The position numbers and the translations under genes were made by a program. A DNA stretch of 64,000 nucleotides from Deinandra increscens subsp. villosa (lineage: Eukaryota > Streptophyta > Magnoliopsida > Asterales > Asteraceae). Numbering within the stretch: the first letter of the stretch is position 1; every line of letters starts with the position of its first letter. Positions 10,231 to 22,570 of this stretch are shown piece by piece. Under the pieces are notes generated by a model that was not told the origin of the DNA, did no database searches, and saw only the letters and a program-made list of their open reading frames with translations. Where the stretch lies: the NCBI GenBank assembly GCA_039602395.1, contig JBCNJP010000023.1, forward strand, positions 96,798,030 to 96,862,029, written 5' to 3'.

Positions 10231-11529
10231 CTGGTTTAGGTACGACAGAACTTCTGAGTAAATAATGTAATGGTGTTATTAATGCATATGTAACGATATT
10301 AGTACTAAACGGGGTTAGAGAAACATTACCTCTGTGATGCTGGGCGAGTTCTCGATATAGTAAGTCGTAATGAAGGTTGTAGTTTGTCACCGTGTTGGAG
10401 TTTATGAGTTTGCTCCACAGTTTCAAAAACCCCTTCCACCCATCCTTATCAAACCCTGTGTTGCAGTTTTTAAAGATGTTATTCTCTATATGCCATCTGC
10501 ACATGTTACGCGTGGCATTGGGAAAAACATTGCCGCACGCTTTGACGAGGGCAAGGTCTCTGTCGGTGATGATTACGTTAGGCTCGAGGCGGTGGTCTCC
10601 AATTGTCTCTTTGAGGCGTTCCAACATCCAGGTGAAGTCTTCCTGACGCTCTTGGCTTATGAAGGTGCTGGCGACTAGAAATGAAATTCCGGTCGATGTC
10701 ACGCCGACCATTTGGACGTATGGAAACTTGTACACGTTCGTGTTGTACGTGGCGTCTATGCCCAGGAAATGCGGGAACGCCCTCCACAACTTGTAGGAGT
10801 GCTTATGGACAAAGAACACGCCATCAACTCTATTCGTCCCCGGGGACGTTCGGTCATAGTAGATGTAACCACCTTTAGCAAGCAGGGAGAAGAATACCTG
10901 CATAGGGGTATCACCGATCGTTTCTTCGCCTTTAATCTTAGCTAGGATGTTATAGAGCGTCCGCTTACTCGACAGGTTCTTGGGGTTGTTTTTCTTAATT
11001 TCCGTCAAGATGTGACGAGGCCGGATCTTTTGGTTTTTCATCTGTCTCACATTACCAACCTCCTCGTCGTTAAACCTCATCGCCCTTGCATGGCCTTCCA
11101 TATTTTCCGACGGCTCGTGGTTATGCTCATGGTTGACCACCTCTAATTTCCAACCGGCTAGAATTTTAATGTACGTACCTTTCAGCAAGAACGGACAGTC
11201 ACATTTCTTACTGCCCGTCTTTCTCTGCTGAGTACCCTTTGGTACGTATTTGCCACTACGATCACACCATATCGAGATTTTTGTATACTCTCCCGTAAGT
11301 GCGTGCGTTGAGCTACGTTTAGTTGATAGAACATAACCCTTTGGACAAGCTCGTTCAAAGGCCCAGTCAAACAGCTCTTTTTTTTATACGAAGATCTAAA
11401 GTTATTAAATAAGTATCATAATTGGAAGTGGTGATAATATACACATGGATTCCGATAATATGTATAAATCATAAAAATTAAATGACGAAAAACATGAATA
11501 GGTGGTACCTGGTCGGTTTCATAATACTC

Positions 11530-11665
11530 ACGGTTGTTTTCGTCGTCGCCGTTGTTGTTGTTGTTGTTGTTGTCGTCTCCGCCGTTGTTGTTGTTATTGT
11601 CGTCGTCGTCGTTATTGTTGTTGTTGTTACTGTTGTTGTCGTCGTCGTCGTTGTTGTTGTAATTA
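11530..11665 (-). repeat. Asn/Asp trinucleotide repeat coding run
   Basis: A mosaic of AAC, AAT and GAC codons in transposase exon 1 giving runs of Asn and Asp. On the plus strand it creates false frames of poly-Val or poly-Cys/Arg. Replication slippage is the likely origin. Confidence 0.85.
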
Positions 11666-11929
11666 CCAGAATAATTTCCTGCATAATTACCGACATAACT
11701 ACCGGCGTCTCCTTCGTAAATTCCTCCGTAATTACCTCCATAATTATCACTTCCATCATAACCGCTGGGGTTGTAGCTATCACCTCAGCTGCCTCCGTTA
11801 AATAATTCATCGAACCACGACATCTCTTACGAATCTTATAGATTGAGAAAATATACGATCGATCGATCGATATATATACGATTTAAATATAATAATACAT
11901 CACATCTAATGAATTCAAAAGAAATCCAG

Positions 11930-12148
11930 AAACGATCGTTTGTTATAAAACTGCCCAAAATTGAGGTCGTTTCATGCGAAACGATCGAAGGAATAAACAT
12001 GATTTGATAGGGTTGCAGCTTTTGATGTCGACGTACAATTCCAAGGGGCCGTTTCAGGTAAAACGATCGTTTCCATATCGTTTTGGATGAAACGATCGTA
12101 TGCTTTGGGTGTTTTTAGTAAAAAACCTGGGTGTCTTTATAAGGACTC
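11930..12148. repeat. MULE right terminal inverted repeat and subterminal palindromes
   Basis: Copies of AAACGATCG near 11930, 11979, 12061 and 12092, several extended to the palindrome AAACGATCGTTT, then the terminal repeat ending ATAAGGACTC at 12148. The region is also the upstream flank of the transposase gene, so the palindromes could act in both transposition and promoter control. Confidence 0.8.
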
Positions 12149-12156
12149 TTTATTAG

Positions 12157-15037
12157 TAAGAGATAAAACTCATTTTTTAAGAAAGTGTATAACCCTGCTC
12201 TCTAACTCTCTCTCTATCTCTCCCTTTGCTTTTTCATACAGTTTGTGTAAATAAATGGTAAATACAAAAAGATTAGCCATCAACATTAAACCAAATTTAA
12301 TTAAATAAGAAGATAAAAATATATTTTTTTAACAAAAAAATCTTTATTTTTGATAAAATCTTGTTATTGTCAAGGTTTAAACCATAATTAAAAAATAACA
12401 TAATAGTTGAATTTTAACTTTAAAATCAAACATTTGTCAATTTTGCTAGAACTAAATCAATTCATCTTAATTTAACTATCAAATTATATTATAAGTTTAT
12501 AACATGTCAATTAAAGTATAGGAAGTTAATATAAGTTTATAACATGTCAATTAAAGTATAAGAAGTTAATATACATTATTAATTTAGGGGGAATATTATA
12601 TGTATAACTATAACTTTATAAAATATTATATATATGATATTTTATAAATTTTATTTAAACCGGATATATATACTATATTATAAAACATAATGGTCAGTGG
12701 TACTTTCATCAAATTGAAATGTTCTTGATTTTAAGACGCGTACACATCTTCAAACCTTATGTACAACATGTTGATGCATGGAATCTTAAAACCCTTAAAA
12801 ACTTTAAATCGTGCGGCTGAATTTGAATTCATTTCTATATACGTGTCTCTAAAATTGGGATGCCAAATCAATCAATCAGACCACTCTAAAAAACCACATT
12901 CATTTACCACACAATCTCTCTCTAAAACTCAATGAAGCACGACTCATCTTCTTCATCGGATCCTGTTCAAGTCCACATTACTCGAGAGAGGCTTCTTTTA
13001 TGTTGAGAAAGCAAATTTCTTCTTCAATCGCAGGTACCTTTATGTTCTTTTTGGTTTGATGTACTTTTATGTATATAAGACTTATTTAAAATCCATTTCT
13101 TCTTCAATAGCAAGTTTGTTTTGTGGGAAAGAGTACAAATTTCGAATTCATTTCTTCCTAATTTTCAGGTTTTTTCGTCTTTTTTCTATCGCAAGTTTCT
13201 GAAACAAGTTTAAGCTTTTAAATCATCTCCCTCCACTTGATATCTGGAATTTGAATACATCATCCACATCTAATTCTAGTTACATACTCATCTGTAATAT
13301 GCTAATTGCTCATTATCTCTCTTATTTCGCATCAAAAGCTCGCATTTGCCCACTAGCAATTCGTGTTTTGAGTAAAAATGAAGGTGAGTTTGAAATTACT
13401 TTTCTATTTGTATTTCCAAATCAACTTTGATGTTCCATGTGTGAGTTGTCACGTTTTTAGAAATTTAGGAATTTATGCTTTGTGTTTGAAAGTTGTTACC
13501 GAGAGAGAAATTCATGTTAACTAAACACCAAGTTGAGTAATGTGCATTAGTATAAAATCTGACCCGTTTGGGTTTAGTTAAAATTGTTGAATTTATGATT
13601 CATGTTGACACCTTCGAGTGAAGTGAAAAAAGGTTGGGGTTTTAGAATCCAAATGACACCTTCGGGTGAAGTTAGGGCAATTGGTTATTGGCCATTGCAT
13701 AGTTGTGAGAAGAATGATAATATATCAGAGAGATTGCTGGGTTTTGTCTGTTGTTTTTTTAAGTCTTTGTATTCTCTATTATGTCATTGTATTTTGTTGT
13801 TTGGACCATGTATGTTTATGCTCTCTTCTCTAGCTCCTCGCTAAGGTTGGGAGTTTCTTTTTTTTAATAAATAAAAATATGGCCGTTCAAAAAATATATA
13901 CATATGTTACGTGTTTACCATGTAAACATAGAGTAGAAAATAGACAATTTGGATGTATAAGTACATGACTAAAGTTGTAAAACTAATAATGACCATGTAA
14001 CTATGATTTCTTTTCTCAAACGGGTTATTGAGCTGGAACTTGACAAATTGGTGAAATGATTCAATAATCATGTTGAAATTGAATGATTGTACGCTTTAAC
14101 ATCGTTGTATATTGTTTGGGAAAAAGTTGGAAATGGTATTGAGACGTTACGAATGTGTAAAGCTTAAAATTTTGGAAAAAGCCTGAAAATATGTCAAGGA
14201 TAAAGTGCAGGTCACAAGCTCGGAATTTTTCTGTAAACGAGTAGCGTCGTGTCACGCGAAGAGCTCCTCTCCTGGGCGCCGAGACACGCGACCAAGGTTA
14301 TGATAATAGGTAAAGAATGAGAGCAACCTGAGCACGTTTCAAGCCAAGCTATGTTTTAAAGAACGGAACACTTACGAATAAATATATTTGGGAGGTTGTA
14401 TTTAGTAATCGTGTCGTATTCAATACTTTTACTAAACTAAGTTGTTAATGTAATTTATTTGATTAACGTTTGTTTTGAGGATGACATTATTTGTTATGAA
14501 AGTTGTTTTAAATCGAAATTTCTAGGATCTAATACAAACTATTTAGGATGAGAGGTATGGTTGGACCAAGGTTTTGTGGCTTCAAAACCATTAGCCAATA
14601 GAATGGTGCCACATGATAAAGAGAGAATAAGAACCCAAATAAGAATAGAAAGAGATGGTGTGGTTGGTCATGAATGTCTTGTGACTTCAAAAGAGAGGGA
14701 ACCCACAACGACACACATGTCTTGTGGCTTCAACCGGTTTGTAGAAACCGGAAGTCTTCAAAAATAAAACCGCAAACCATAAAGCCGTATCACACGGTAT
14801 GGTTGCCGATTGGAAGCTGCCCAAGCCGCCAAGCCGAGGCCTTGGAACCGCGGACGAATGGACGATACTGTAAAAAATGGCATGACGACTGTAATAATTT
14901 TAGTTATAAAGTTAAAGACAACTGTTATCTTTAATTAACTTTATAACTAAAAATACTGTACACAAAATATATATTTGTTCCTTTGAACTCTTCCATTTAC
15001 CGTCACCCTCCTCCTCCTCCTCACCGGCGGCGAAACA
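12157..15037. other. Intergenic region with tandem repeat and old repeat sequence
   Basis: No convincing gene. A 40-bp unit is repeated twice at 12491-12570 with one mismatch. At about 13740-13890, T-rich sequence ending AATAAATAAAAATATGGCCGTTCAAAAAA looks like a LINE 3-prime tail. At 14540-14860 there are repeated words (TTGTGGCTTCAA, TTGTGACTTCAA) of an unclassified repeat. The last 50 bp, rich in CTC, form the 5-prime UTR of TRS120. Confidence 0.5.
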
Positions 15038-18000
15038 ATGGAGCCGGACGTGAGCATCGAAACCTGTTCCATGATCCGGATCGTCGTCATCCCAATCGGA
15101 ACAATCCACCCCAACCACTTCCGAAACTACGTCGCAATGCTCGGCCGCCACCGGAACATGGAACTCTCAGCCATAAGCTCTTTCTACACCAAACACAAAA
15201 AATCGCCCTTCTCCCAACAGCCCTGGGATTCCGGCAGCCTCCGCTTCAAATACGTCATCGGTGGATCGCCGCCCAGTCCCTGGGAGGATTTCCAAGCCTA
15301 CCGCAAAATCCACGCCGTTATTGGAATCTGCCATTGTCCTTCTTCTCCTGATCTCGAAAGCGTTGTTCTGCAATTCGTTGATGCGTGCAAAGGATATCCT
15401 TCTTCGTTTGTTCAACGCTGTTTTGCCTTCTCCCCTGCAGATTCTCAGGTTTTAATTGAATTTACAGCTTTTTGACGTGCATTTGTGTACTTTTTGTTTT
15501 GAATAATTGAATATGATATATAATACATGTATTATATTATTAAAATGTAGTATTGAAACCCTAGGTATTGGTCTAATCAAAGTCTTTTACTTCCTTTCAT
15601 TTATAATTCTCAATAACACGGTTACAACTCAACATGAAGTACAAGGGAGGCGGGCAACAAGCTGCGCCGCCAGCCCTTTCTGAATAGCAAAGCCTAACCG
15701 AGTGAAAGCCACATTCAAACCACTATGAACCGCCACGTTCCCATGCATAACCTTCTGGACCCTGCTTAAAGTTTCCACAGCTTCCGGGGCAAGGTAACCG
15801 AAGGTATCAAACGCGAAAGGCACAAACACATGTTGATTCGCCAGACACGCCTCCTCATGTTTGCGCACCTTCCCTGCAGCAGCATTCGTGGCAGCCTGGC
15901 CAGCCCGAAAACCAGAGCCCTTGAACCCCACGAGAGGGGAAACCCCCGTAAGGTCGACACATGCGTGCTTCCCATGTTGCCATCGAATCAAAGTATCATA
16001 TTTAATTCGATTATAATATATATTACCTCAATTCAGTTATAAAAACTGTATTTGAGATTCAATTGAAGTTTGAAACACATGATTTTGATAGATGGATACT
16101 CCAACATCAGGATGTGTTATAATTTTTGGTGTTTGTTCATAGGAGCTTAATTTACTAGCACATAATCGTATAAGCAATAAGCAATTGCAAACACCCTCAA
16201 AACAGTTTATTACTGCATCAAGACACAATAAGGACATAAGTAGAATCAATAGGCAATCCCAGACACCCCTTTATTTAACATGGTTTCCGTAATGTCCTAT
16301 TGCAGCTAGAGAAAGAATATAATAGAGCAAATAAATTGGTTTTATTTCCTCCTGCTGATCAAAGAACTCAAGAATTTCACTTGCAAACAATGATGCAAGA
16401 TATCGCTGCTTCGCTTTTAATGGAATTTGAAAAATGGGTGCTTGAAGCAGAATCGGGTCGGGCCGCCCTTCTGAAGACACCTCTAGATTCTCAAGCCAGT
16501 CTAAGTGCAGAGGAGGTTATCCCTATATTTTAGGTGTCCTAGTGATCATGATTATATCTTTGTTTTCCTTTTGGAATTAAGGACGCCCTTAAGAACAACA
16601 ACTTAATGATTTTTTTTTTCATCAGCAATTTTTCCATGCAATCAAAGCCAAAAAAAGAAGAAATGCTCGGGCCCAGAAAGCCATAGGGGATTACTGTCTA
16701 CTTGCTGGATCACCCCATGATGCTAATGCCCATTATTTTACCGCTTTAGAACTTTCTAGAATGATTGGGGATTATTTCTGGTATGCTGGTGCTTTAGAAG
16801 GCGGAGTTTGTGCTTTTCTGGTAAGCTTATCAAACATTTAATGGTGCAAAACGTTATTTAAAATAATTTTTGATTTATTTGGACTCATTATATACACAAT
16901 AATTATAATCATTCTTTTATAAAACGTGCTTTCGTAAGATGGGTAAAGCAGGAGCTAAAGATCCTGGTTTAGTGGAAGAGGTCAAGTATCGATATAACGG
17001 TGTCATCATGCATTATCGCAAGTCAATCATGCAAGAACACGAACAGAGGTACCTTGTAGTATAATAGGGAAAAGTGCAAAAGTAAAATAATATTTTTAAC
17101 GTAACATAATTTACCTTTGCACAAGTACGGGTAAAGTAAAGTGCACTTCTCTAAACAAACATTTGTTTAAATCACAGTTCCTTTTTTATTTACATTTTCC
17201 CCAATACAGTATTTTGTGGCTCTCTGTTAACTATACTATACTGCAAGGGAAGCGATAGTCTTGTCACATTTTAGTGAAAAACATGTTATTTTAAAGATAA
17301 ATCTACTTGTTCTTAAATTAGAAATGGTTTTATAGTTGGGGAACAAAGAAAAGTTTTGAAAATCTACCATTTGAATCGAATAACAAAAATTATCATTTTA
17401 TATACGTGTCATCATGATGTTAGGTGAAGTGCATCATTAATCAATATAGTTTTACATCATCAATATCATTTTGATGGATAAGTTTTACAGGGTTTCACCT
17501 CTTAGTTTTGAACTTGAAGCTACTTTGAAGTTGGCAAGATTTATCTGCAGGTACATAAGTTAAAAGACAATTGTTTGCATTATATTCGGATCTGTATAAG
17601 ATCTAAGTTCTTTTTTCTCATTTTCTTTCTTGACATATTCACTTATTGGGCAGACCAGAAATGGTTAAGGAGGTTGTTGACTTGTTGACGAATGCCTCAG
17701 ATGGAGCAAAATCTTTGATTGATCCAAATGATAGGCTGATATTGTATCTTGAAATAGCTCGTTTATTTGGAAATCTTGGTTACCATAGAAAAGCTGCCTT
17801 TTTCTCCAGACAGGTCGCAAAGTTATATCTGCAACAACAAAATAATTTAGCTGCTTCTAGTGCCTTACAAGTATTGGCAATCACCACAAAAGCTTATCGT
17901 GTTCAAAGTCGAGCTACCAGTTCCTTGCACAATGTTTCCAATGTGAGTTATCACTTATAACACCGTTCAATTTAATTTGAATTTATTTGTGATTTGATTT

Positions 18001-21000
18001 ATAGCAATAAATATGTTGTATTATGTTAGATCTGCTTTCCGCTTGTGGAGAGATTCATAATAATATATATTTGATCCTTTAACAATAGTGGCGGCAGTTT
18101 CGACTAATTTACGGGTTATCTATTATTTCAATGGGTCAAATGGGGAACCAAAAAAGTAAAGCTATAAAGAAAACGGGTCAAATGGGTCTACCTGGTCAAA
18201 CAGGTCAAAGTCATCCAAAGTGAATTTGTAATGCATAAAACTTCGCAAAGCATGTTTTTTTTTTCTTTTCAAAAAGTCACATTGTTATGGAGAAAATATA
18301 GGTTTTGAATCGTATTGACACACTAAGTATTTATAGAAAGCTAAGATTTTTGTACAAGCAATATTTTGGGTCAAACCAAACCCAACCCATACAAAAATTA
18401 CTCATTTTGACACCTCGTAAATCATTTTATTAAAACTCAGATCATTATCAAACTAATACAGCTATTGTAATCATATTTCATTAAGTTTTTATTACAAAAT
18501 TAAGATTTTTGCACAAAAGGAATGTTGCCATCTCGGGTCAATCCAACACGTGTTGACCCGTACAAAAATTACATGTTTTGACATGTTACCCACCCTGCCC
18601 GACCTGTTCATTTCTAATCTCTAAACAACAATCCTCATGGATAACCTTATTTACCGTTTTGACATGCACCCATCTTGACATTTTACCCAACCTGCCAACC
18701 CATCTATTTTGTCCCAACCTTCGATGTAATATAATGTAATTTTTATCTCTATGAAACATGGAAATTCAGATTGTTGCATAAGCTTAGTATAAGTCATGTA
18801 ATCATACACACTTTTTTCATATTATTATGCAAGGAAACTGGTACCGATAATGGGAAGATGCAGCATCAATTGGTGGTATCTTTATTTGAGTCCCAATGGA
18901 GCACATTGCAGATGATTGTTTTAAAAGAAATACTTTTATCTGCTGTTCATGCTGGCGATCCACTTGCTGCATGGAGTGCTGCTGCCCGTTTACTAAGGTC
19001 TTATTATCCTTTAATTACACCCCCTGCCCAAATTGGACTTGCAACTGCCCTTATTAATTCAGCTGACCGCCTTCCTTCTGGTACTCATTGCCCTGATCCT
19101 GCTTTACCTTTCATAAGGTACTACTTGCAAATGCACAAATTACATCATTTTATATAGGGAGGTGATCTCTACACCATCATAAAAGATCCTAGTGAAAACC
19201 TTAATAGATACAAAGTTTGACCCTTTCATCCTTTTTGGTTTTTCTTTTAGTGGGAAGGTATGTTGGTGAGGTTTAAATATTTGGTGGTGTATGGATCTTT
19301 TTTAGTGGTTTACATATCGCCTAACTTTTCAATAAGGCCACTTGCAACACCCATCTATTTTGGGTAGGTGGGTGTTGCCAAAAGTGGTTATTTCCGCATC
19401 TATGTCCAGAATAGTAATTATCATTCCTGATTTGTCAGGCTACATTCATTTCCTCTCCTTCCATCACAAACTGATATTATAAAACGAAATCCAAAGCGAG
19501 ATGATTGGTGGGCGGGAGCAGTTCCATCAGGCCCATTTATCTACACACCATTTACCAAAAAAGATTCAACTTCCACCGCTAAACACAACCTTATCTGGGT
19601 TATTGGGGAGCCTGTACAAGTGTTAGTAGAATTAGCAAACCCGTGTGGGTTTGAATTAATAGTGAACAGTATTTATCTCTCAGTGCATTCCGGAAACTTT
19701 GATGCATTTCCCATTACGGTCACCCTAAATTCTAACTCTTCCAAAATACTAAGCTTATCAGGTGTACCTACTAAAGAAGGCCCGGTAAATATAGTTGGAT
19801 GCATTGTTCATTGTTTTGGTGTAACAACTGAACATTTTTTCAAAGATGTTGACAATTTAGTCCTTGGGGCAGCACAAGGGCTCATTATTTGTGACCCATT
19901 TCGCTGTAGTGGGTCAGTAAAACTGAAAAGTATAACCATCCCTAATATTTTAATTATACCTCGACTGCCATTGTTGGTTTCAAACGTTGTTGGTGGCAAT
20001 AGTTCTATCATATTATATGAAGGTGAAATTCGGGAATTATATATCAATCTGGCTAATGCTGGCACGGTTCCAGTAGAGCAAGCACATATTTTATTATCAG
20101 GGAAAAATCAACATTCTGTTATTTCTGTTGGTTATGAAAATTTGAAAAATGCATTACCGTTAAAACCTGGTGCTGAGGTGATTATTCCAGTGACTTTGAA
20201 AGCTTGGGAAATTGGGTCGGATGGAAGCAGCCCCATGCTGTTAATTTATTATACAGGTAATCGTCATTTCTATCTTCTCAAATGTTTGGCTTTTTTTCTT
20301 ATTAAAAGGTATCCATCTTTGGTCCGATTTCTATTTCAGGTAAGTGGGTAAACTAACACATCAAAGTTTCTCTAATTTTATTGTTAAAGCAGCCAACTTT
20401 TGAAGTTTTTGGTTAAACATAATTTGACCATCACCCGTAACTTTTGACAATGTTGACTTCTTTTTGACAGCCTGATTGAGATCTGATTATTTTAAGTAGT
20501 TACCATCAACAAAATTTTTAAACTTTGATGATTTTTCTGGCCTAAGACAAGTTGGGTACCCAAAACACAAAATCACACCAAACCCGGTTATCTTTTCCCT
20601 TTGCCCTAATGTTAGTATCCGGATACAAGGATGAACATCAAAATTTCAGAATTTTGGTTTAGGGTAAGCAACTTTGAAAATCGTTGATTTAAGATAATTC
20701 ATAACCTGGCCGACTAAGTGTGGTAATCCTGGTCATGTTGACCATTTTTCTGATATGGGCTTATCTTAATTTATTTACCTTAAATAAAGAAGTTTCAAAC
20801 TTTGATTTTTTTTTTCTCCCCTAAAATTTTCAAGCTATTTCTTTTCTGTAAGGGCCTAGTGAAAAATATGGAGAGCCTCCTCCAGAGGGTGTGGTGCCAC
20901 CTGGTCGCCGCCTAGTCACTCCCCTAAACATCTGTGTTCAGCAGGGGTTATCTTTCATGAAAGTACGTTTGCTGAAAATGGAAATCCCTGCTCAAATTTC

Positions 21001-22570
21001 TGAAAACGTGCTGGATCAAAAAACGGATAAATTGGTTAAAACCGACCCATTCGGGGGAAGTTGGGGACTACGGTTTCTTGAACTTGAATTACATAATCCT
21101 ACTGATGTTGTGTTTGAGGTCAATGTTTCTGTCCAGCTGGAAAATACAGATGATGAAAACTATTCAGAATTCGCTTACCCAAAAACCAGAATAGACAGAG
21201 ATTATACTTCTCGGGTACTCATACCATTGGAGCATTTCAAGTTACCTGTTCTTGACGGTTCCGTATTAATTAACAACAATTCACAAACAAATGGCGGTAA
21301 CAATTCGAAATCAGAACTTAATGCTTTAGTTAAGGATCTGATTTCAAAGATTAAGGTGAAGTGGCAGTCGGGCCGAAACAGCTCCGGAGAATTGCATATC
21401 AAAGATGCCACACAAGCAGCCCTTCAATCATCAGTAATGGAAGTTTTGCTGCCTGATCCTTTGACTTTTCGTTTTAGGCTTGCTAAAGAAGTTGAGTCTG
21501 AAGATTCAGTCAAAGAAATGAAAGGTTGTGTTTTGGCTAATTACATGACTGCCATGGAAGTTAGGGTTAGAAATAATACTAAAGATTCAGTTAAAATGAG
21601 TCTTAGTGTTACATGTAGAGATGTAACAGGTAAGAACTGCATTGAAGGCAAACATCCTACAGTATTATGGGCAGGTAATGCAACTATCTAGATTTTTGAA
21701 AAGGCAATTTGCGTAAGATTTTTAAATGTTCAAAGTATTTTACTCAAGGTAAAAATCTTCAGAAGTTTTGATTTAGGGTGATGTGGATGGGCTATTCGGT
21801 CAAAATGATTACATGGAAGCTGGCATGTAGGCAACTTTGACAAAGTTAACTTTTTTTTTTTTGCTGTTGACGTGTCACTGATATTTTTCCCATGTCTCCA
21901 TTAGAACATGCCAACTTACAAGATCTCCCTAAATAAAAACTTTTAGAAGTTTGTTAAACGAGCAGAAATGTGAACATGTACGAGCCAAGCCAAGCCAAGC
22001 CCAAACTCGTCTAAGCTCGAGTTCAGCTAGTTTTGTTTAGAGCTCTATTTTTAAAGTCGAGCTCAAATTATGAGTAGCTTTTCTAGCTCTGGCTTAGCTT
22101 GGCTCGTTTATTATTTATTTGTTATTATATTTATACACATTTGTAATTTTTTTAAATTTTTTTATCATATAACTTAATATGTGCCCCATCATTTGTCTTC
22201 GCACATCAAGTGAGACCATATGATTCATATCTTTATCTACTAAAGCGTCATGTAAACATTGCCCCCCAAAAGTGAAAATGTTAAAAGAAATAAACAAAAA
22301 AGCAGTTTGATTATGATATCCTTTGTTTAACCACTGTTGTTTATCATAGGTACTTTAAATGGTGTAAAGGTGGACATTCCTCCTCTCAAGGAAATTAAAC
22401 ATCCATTTTCTCTATATTTCCTGGTTCCTGGCGAATACACATTGTTAGCTGCTGCAATGATAGATGACCCAAATGACATTCTGCGGGCTAGGGCTCATTC
22501 TGCTTCTCATGATGAGCCGGTTTTCTGTAGGGGCCCGCCTTATCAGGTTCGAGTACATGGTATTGTCTAA
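15038..22570 (+). CDS. TRS120: TRAPPII subunit TRS120 (TRAPPC9-like)
   Basis: Ten exons: 15038-15448, 16306-16515, 16626-16820, 16939-17048, 17491-17550, 17654-17942, 18834-19117, 19439-20256, 20853-21674, 22350-22570. They join in frame to 1139 residues, close to the roughly 1190 of plant TRS120. Recognised from long conserved runs: MEPDVSIETCSMIRIVVIPIG at the start, SPFSQQPWDSGSLRFKY, QTQEFHLQTMMQDIAASLL, SLFESQWSTLQM, RLLRSYYPLIT, VPPGRRLVTPL, and IKVKWQSGRNSSGEL. TRS120 is specific to the TRAPPII tethering complex, which acts at the trans-Golgi network and the cell plate with Rab-A GTPases; plant mutants fail in cytokinesis. The first intron holds an antisense retroelement fragment. Intact as read; the E2 donor (GAG/GTTATC) is the least certain border. 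Confidence 0.95.
15608..15991 (-). pseudogene. Retroelement C-terminal ORF fragment in TRS120 intron 1
   Basis: A 120-codon minus-strand frame (GKHACVDLTGVSPLVGF, AFDTFGYLAPEAVETL, RLGFAIQKGLAAQLVARLP) matches a segment commonly found at the C-terminal end of plant LINE-type or related retroelement ORFs, some annotated as reverse-transcriptase-related or auxilin-like. Only this end is present, with no reverse transcriptase nearby, so it is a 5-prime truncated insertion. It lies antisense to the host gene inside an intron. I did not find a clear target duplication. Confidence 0.65.
18100..18740. repeat. Dispersed repeat rich in GGGTCAAATGGGTC words, in a TRS120 intron
   Basis: Contains repeated ACGGGTCAAATGGGTC, CATCTCGGGTCAATCC and TTGACCCGTAC words around an AT-rich middle with TAATGCATAAAACTTC. 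Similar sequence recurs at 32220-32300, 33340-33620, 34010-34290 and 38820-39110, all in introns. Probably a non-autonomous transposon family; class not determined. Confidence 0.5.

Larger units (their letters stand above)
6807..11823 (-). pseudogene. MULE transposase fused to OTU-like cysteine protease domain, interrupted by solo LTR
   Basis: Four exons on the minus strand: 11823-11509, 11374-10330, 10253-10231 continuing at 8434-8014, and 7933-6807. With the LTR set aside they join in one frame of 976 codons. Exon 1 encodes Gly/Tyr/Asn repeats and long Asn-Asp runs. Exon 2 has a FAR1-like zinc region (WCDRSGKY, KKCDCPFLLKGTYIKI, NHEHNHEP) and the MULE transposase core with DDE-type residues in FLGIDATYN and VIITDRDLALV and a CRWH motif. 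Exon 3 ends with the Cys-rich CSCNVWTSCGLPCSC. Exon 4 holds Lys/Pro-rich linkers and an OTU domain (GDGNCGFRALAVGL with the catalytic Asp and Cys; candidate His in NDHYINVKL). Broken by TGA at codon 13 (11785-11787) and by the LTR in exon 3. Confidence 0.9.
4078..12148 (-). mobile_element. Mutator-like element (MULE) with OTU-transposase and accessory genes
   Basis: An 8071-bp DNA transposon bounded by imperfect terminal inverted repeats. The left end starts GGGTCCGGCTATATTCA; the right end in reverse complement starts GAGTCCTTATAAAGACA; both then reach a shared ACCAAAAACACCC or ACTAAAAACACCC block. The 8-bp target duplication TTTATTAG is at 4070-4077 and 12149-12156, as expected for Mutator superfamily insertion (8-9 bp). 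Cargo: a transposase-OTU gene on the minus strand and two proline-rich genes in divergent orientation. Without the nested solo LTR and its TSD copy it would be 6275 bp. The transposase carries a stop at codon 13 and the LTR, so this copy is probably no longer autonomous. Confidence 0.9.

Noticed and set aside
11182..11370. Minus-strand frame ending RNVTVRSC
   Set aside because: A frame shadow; the neighbouring frame reads the conserved WCDRSGKY...CDCPF region and is continuous with the transposase.
11482..11805. Poly-Val and poly-Cys/Arg frames (plus) and a Thr-rich frame (minus)
   Set aside because: Other-frame readings of the Asn/Asp repeat in transposase exon 1. The Asn/Asp frame splices correctly to exon 2; these do not.
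14983..15415. Overlapping frames around TRS120 exon 1
   Set aside because: Only the 15038 frame matches TRS120; the others are GC-rich shadows.
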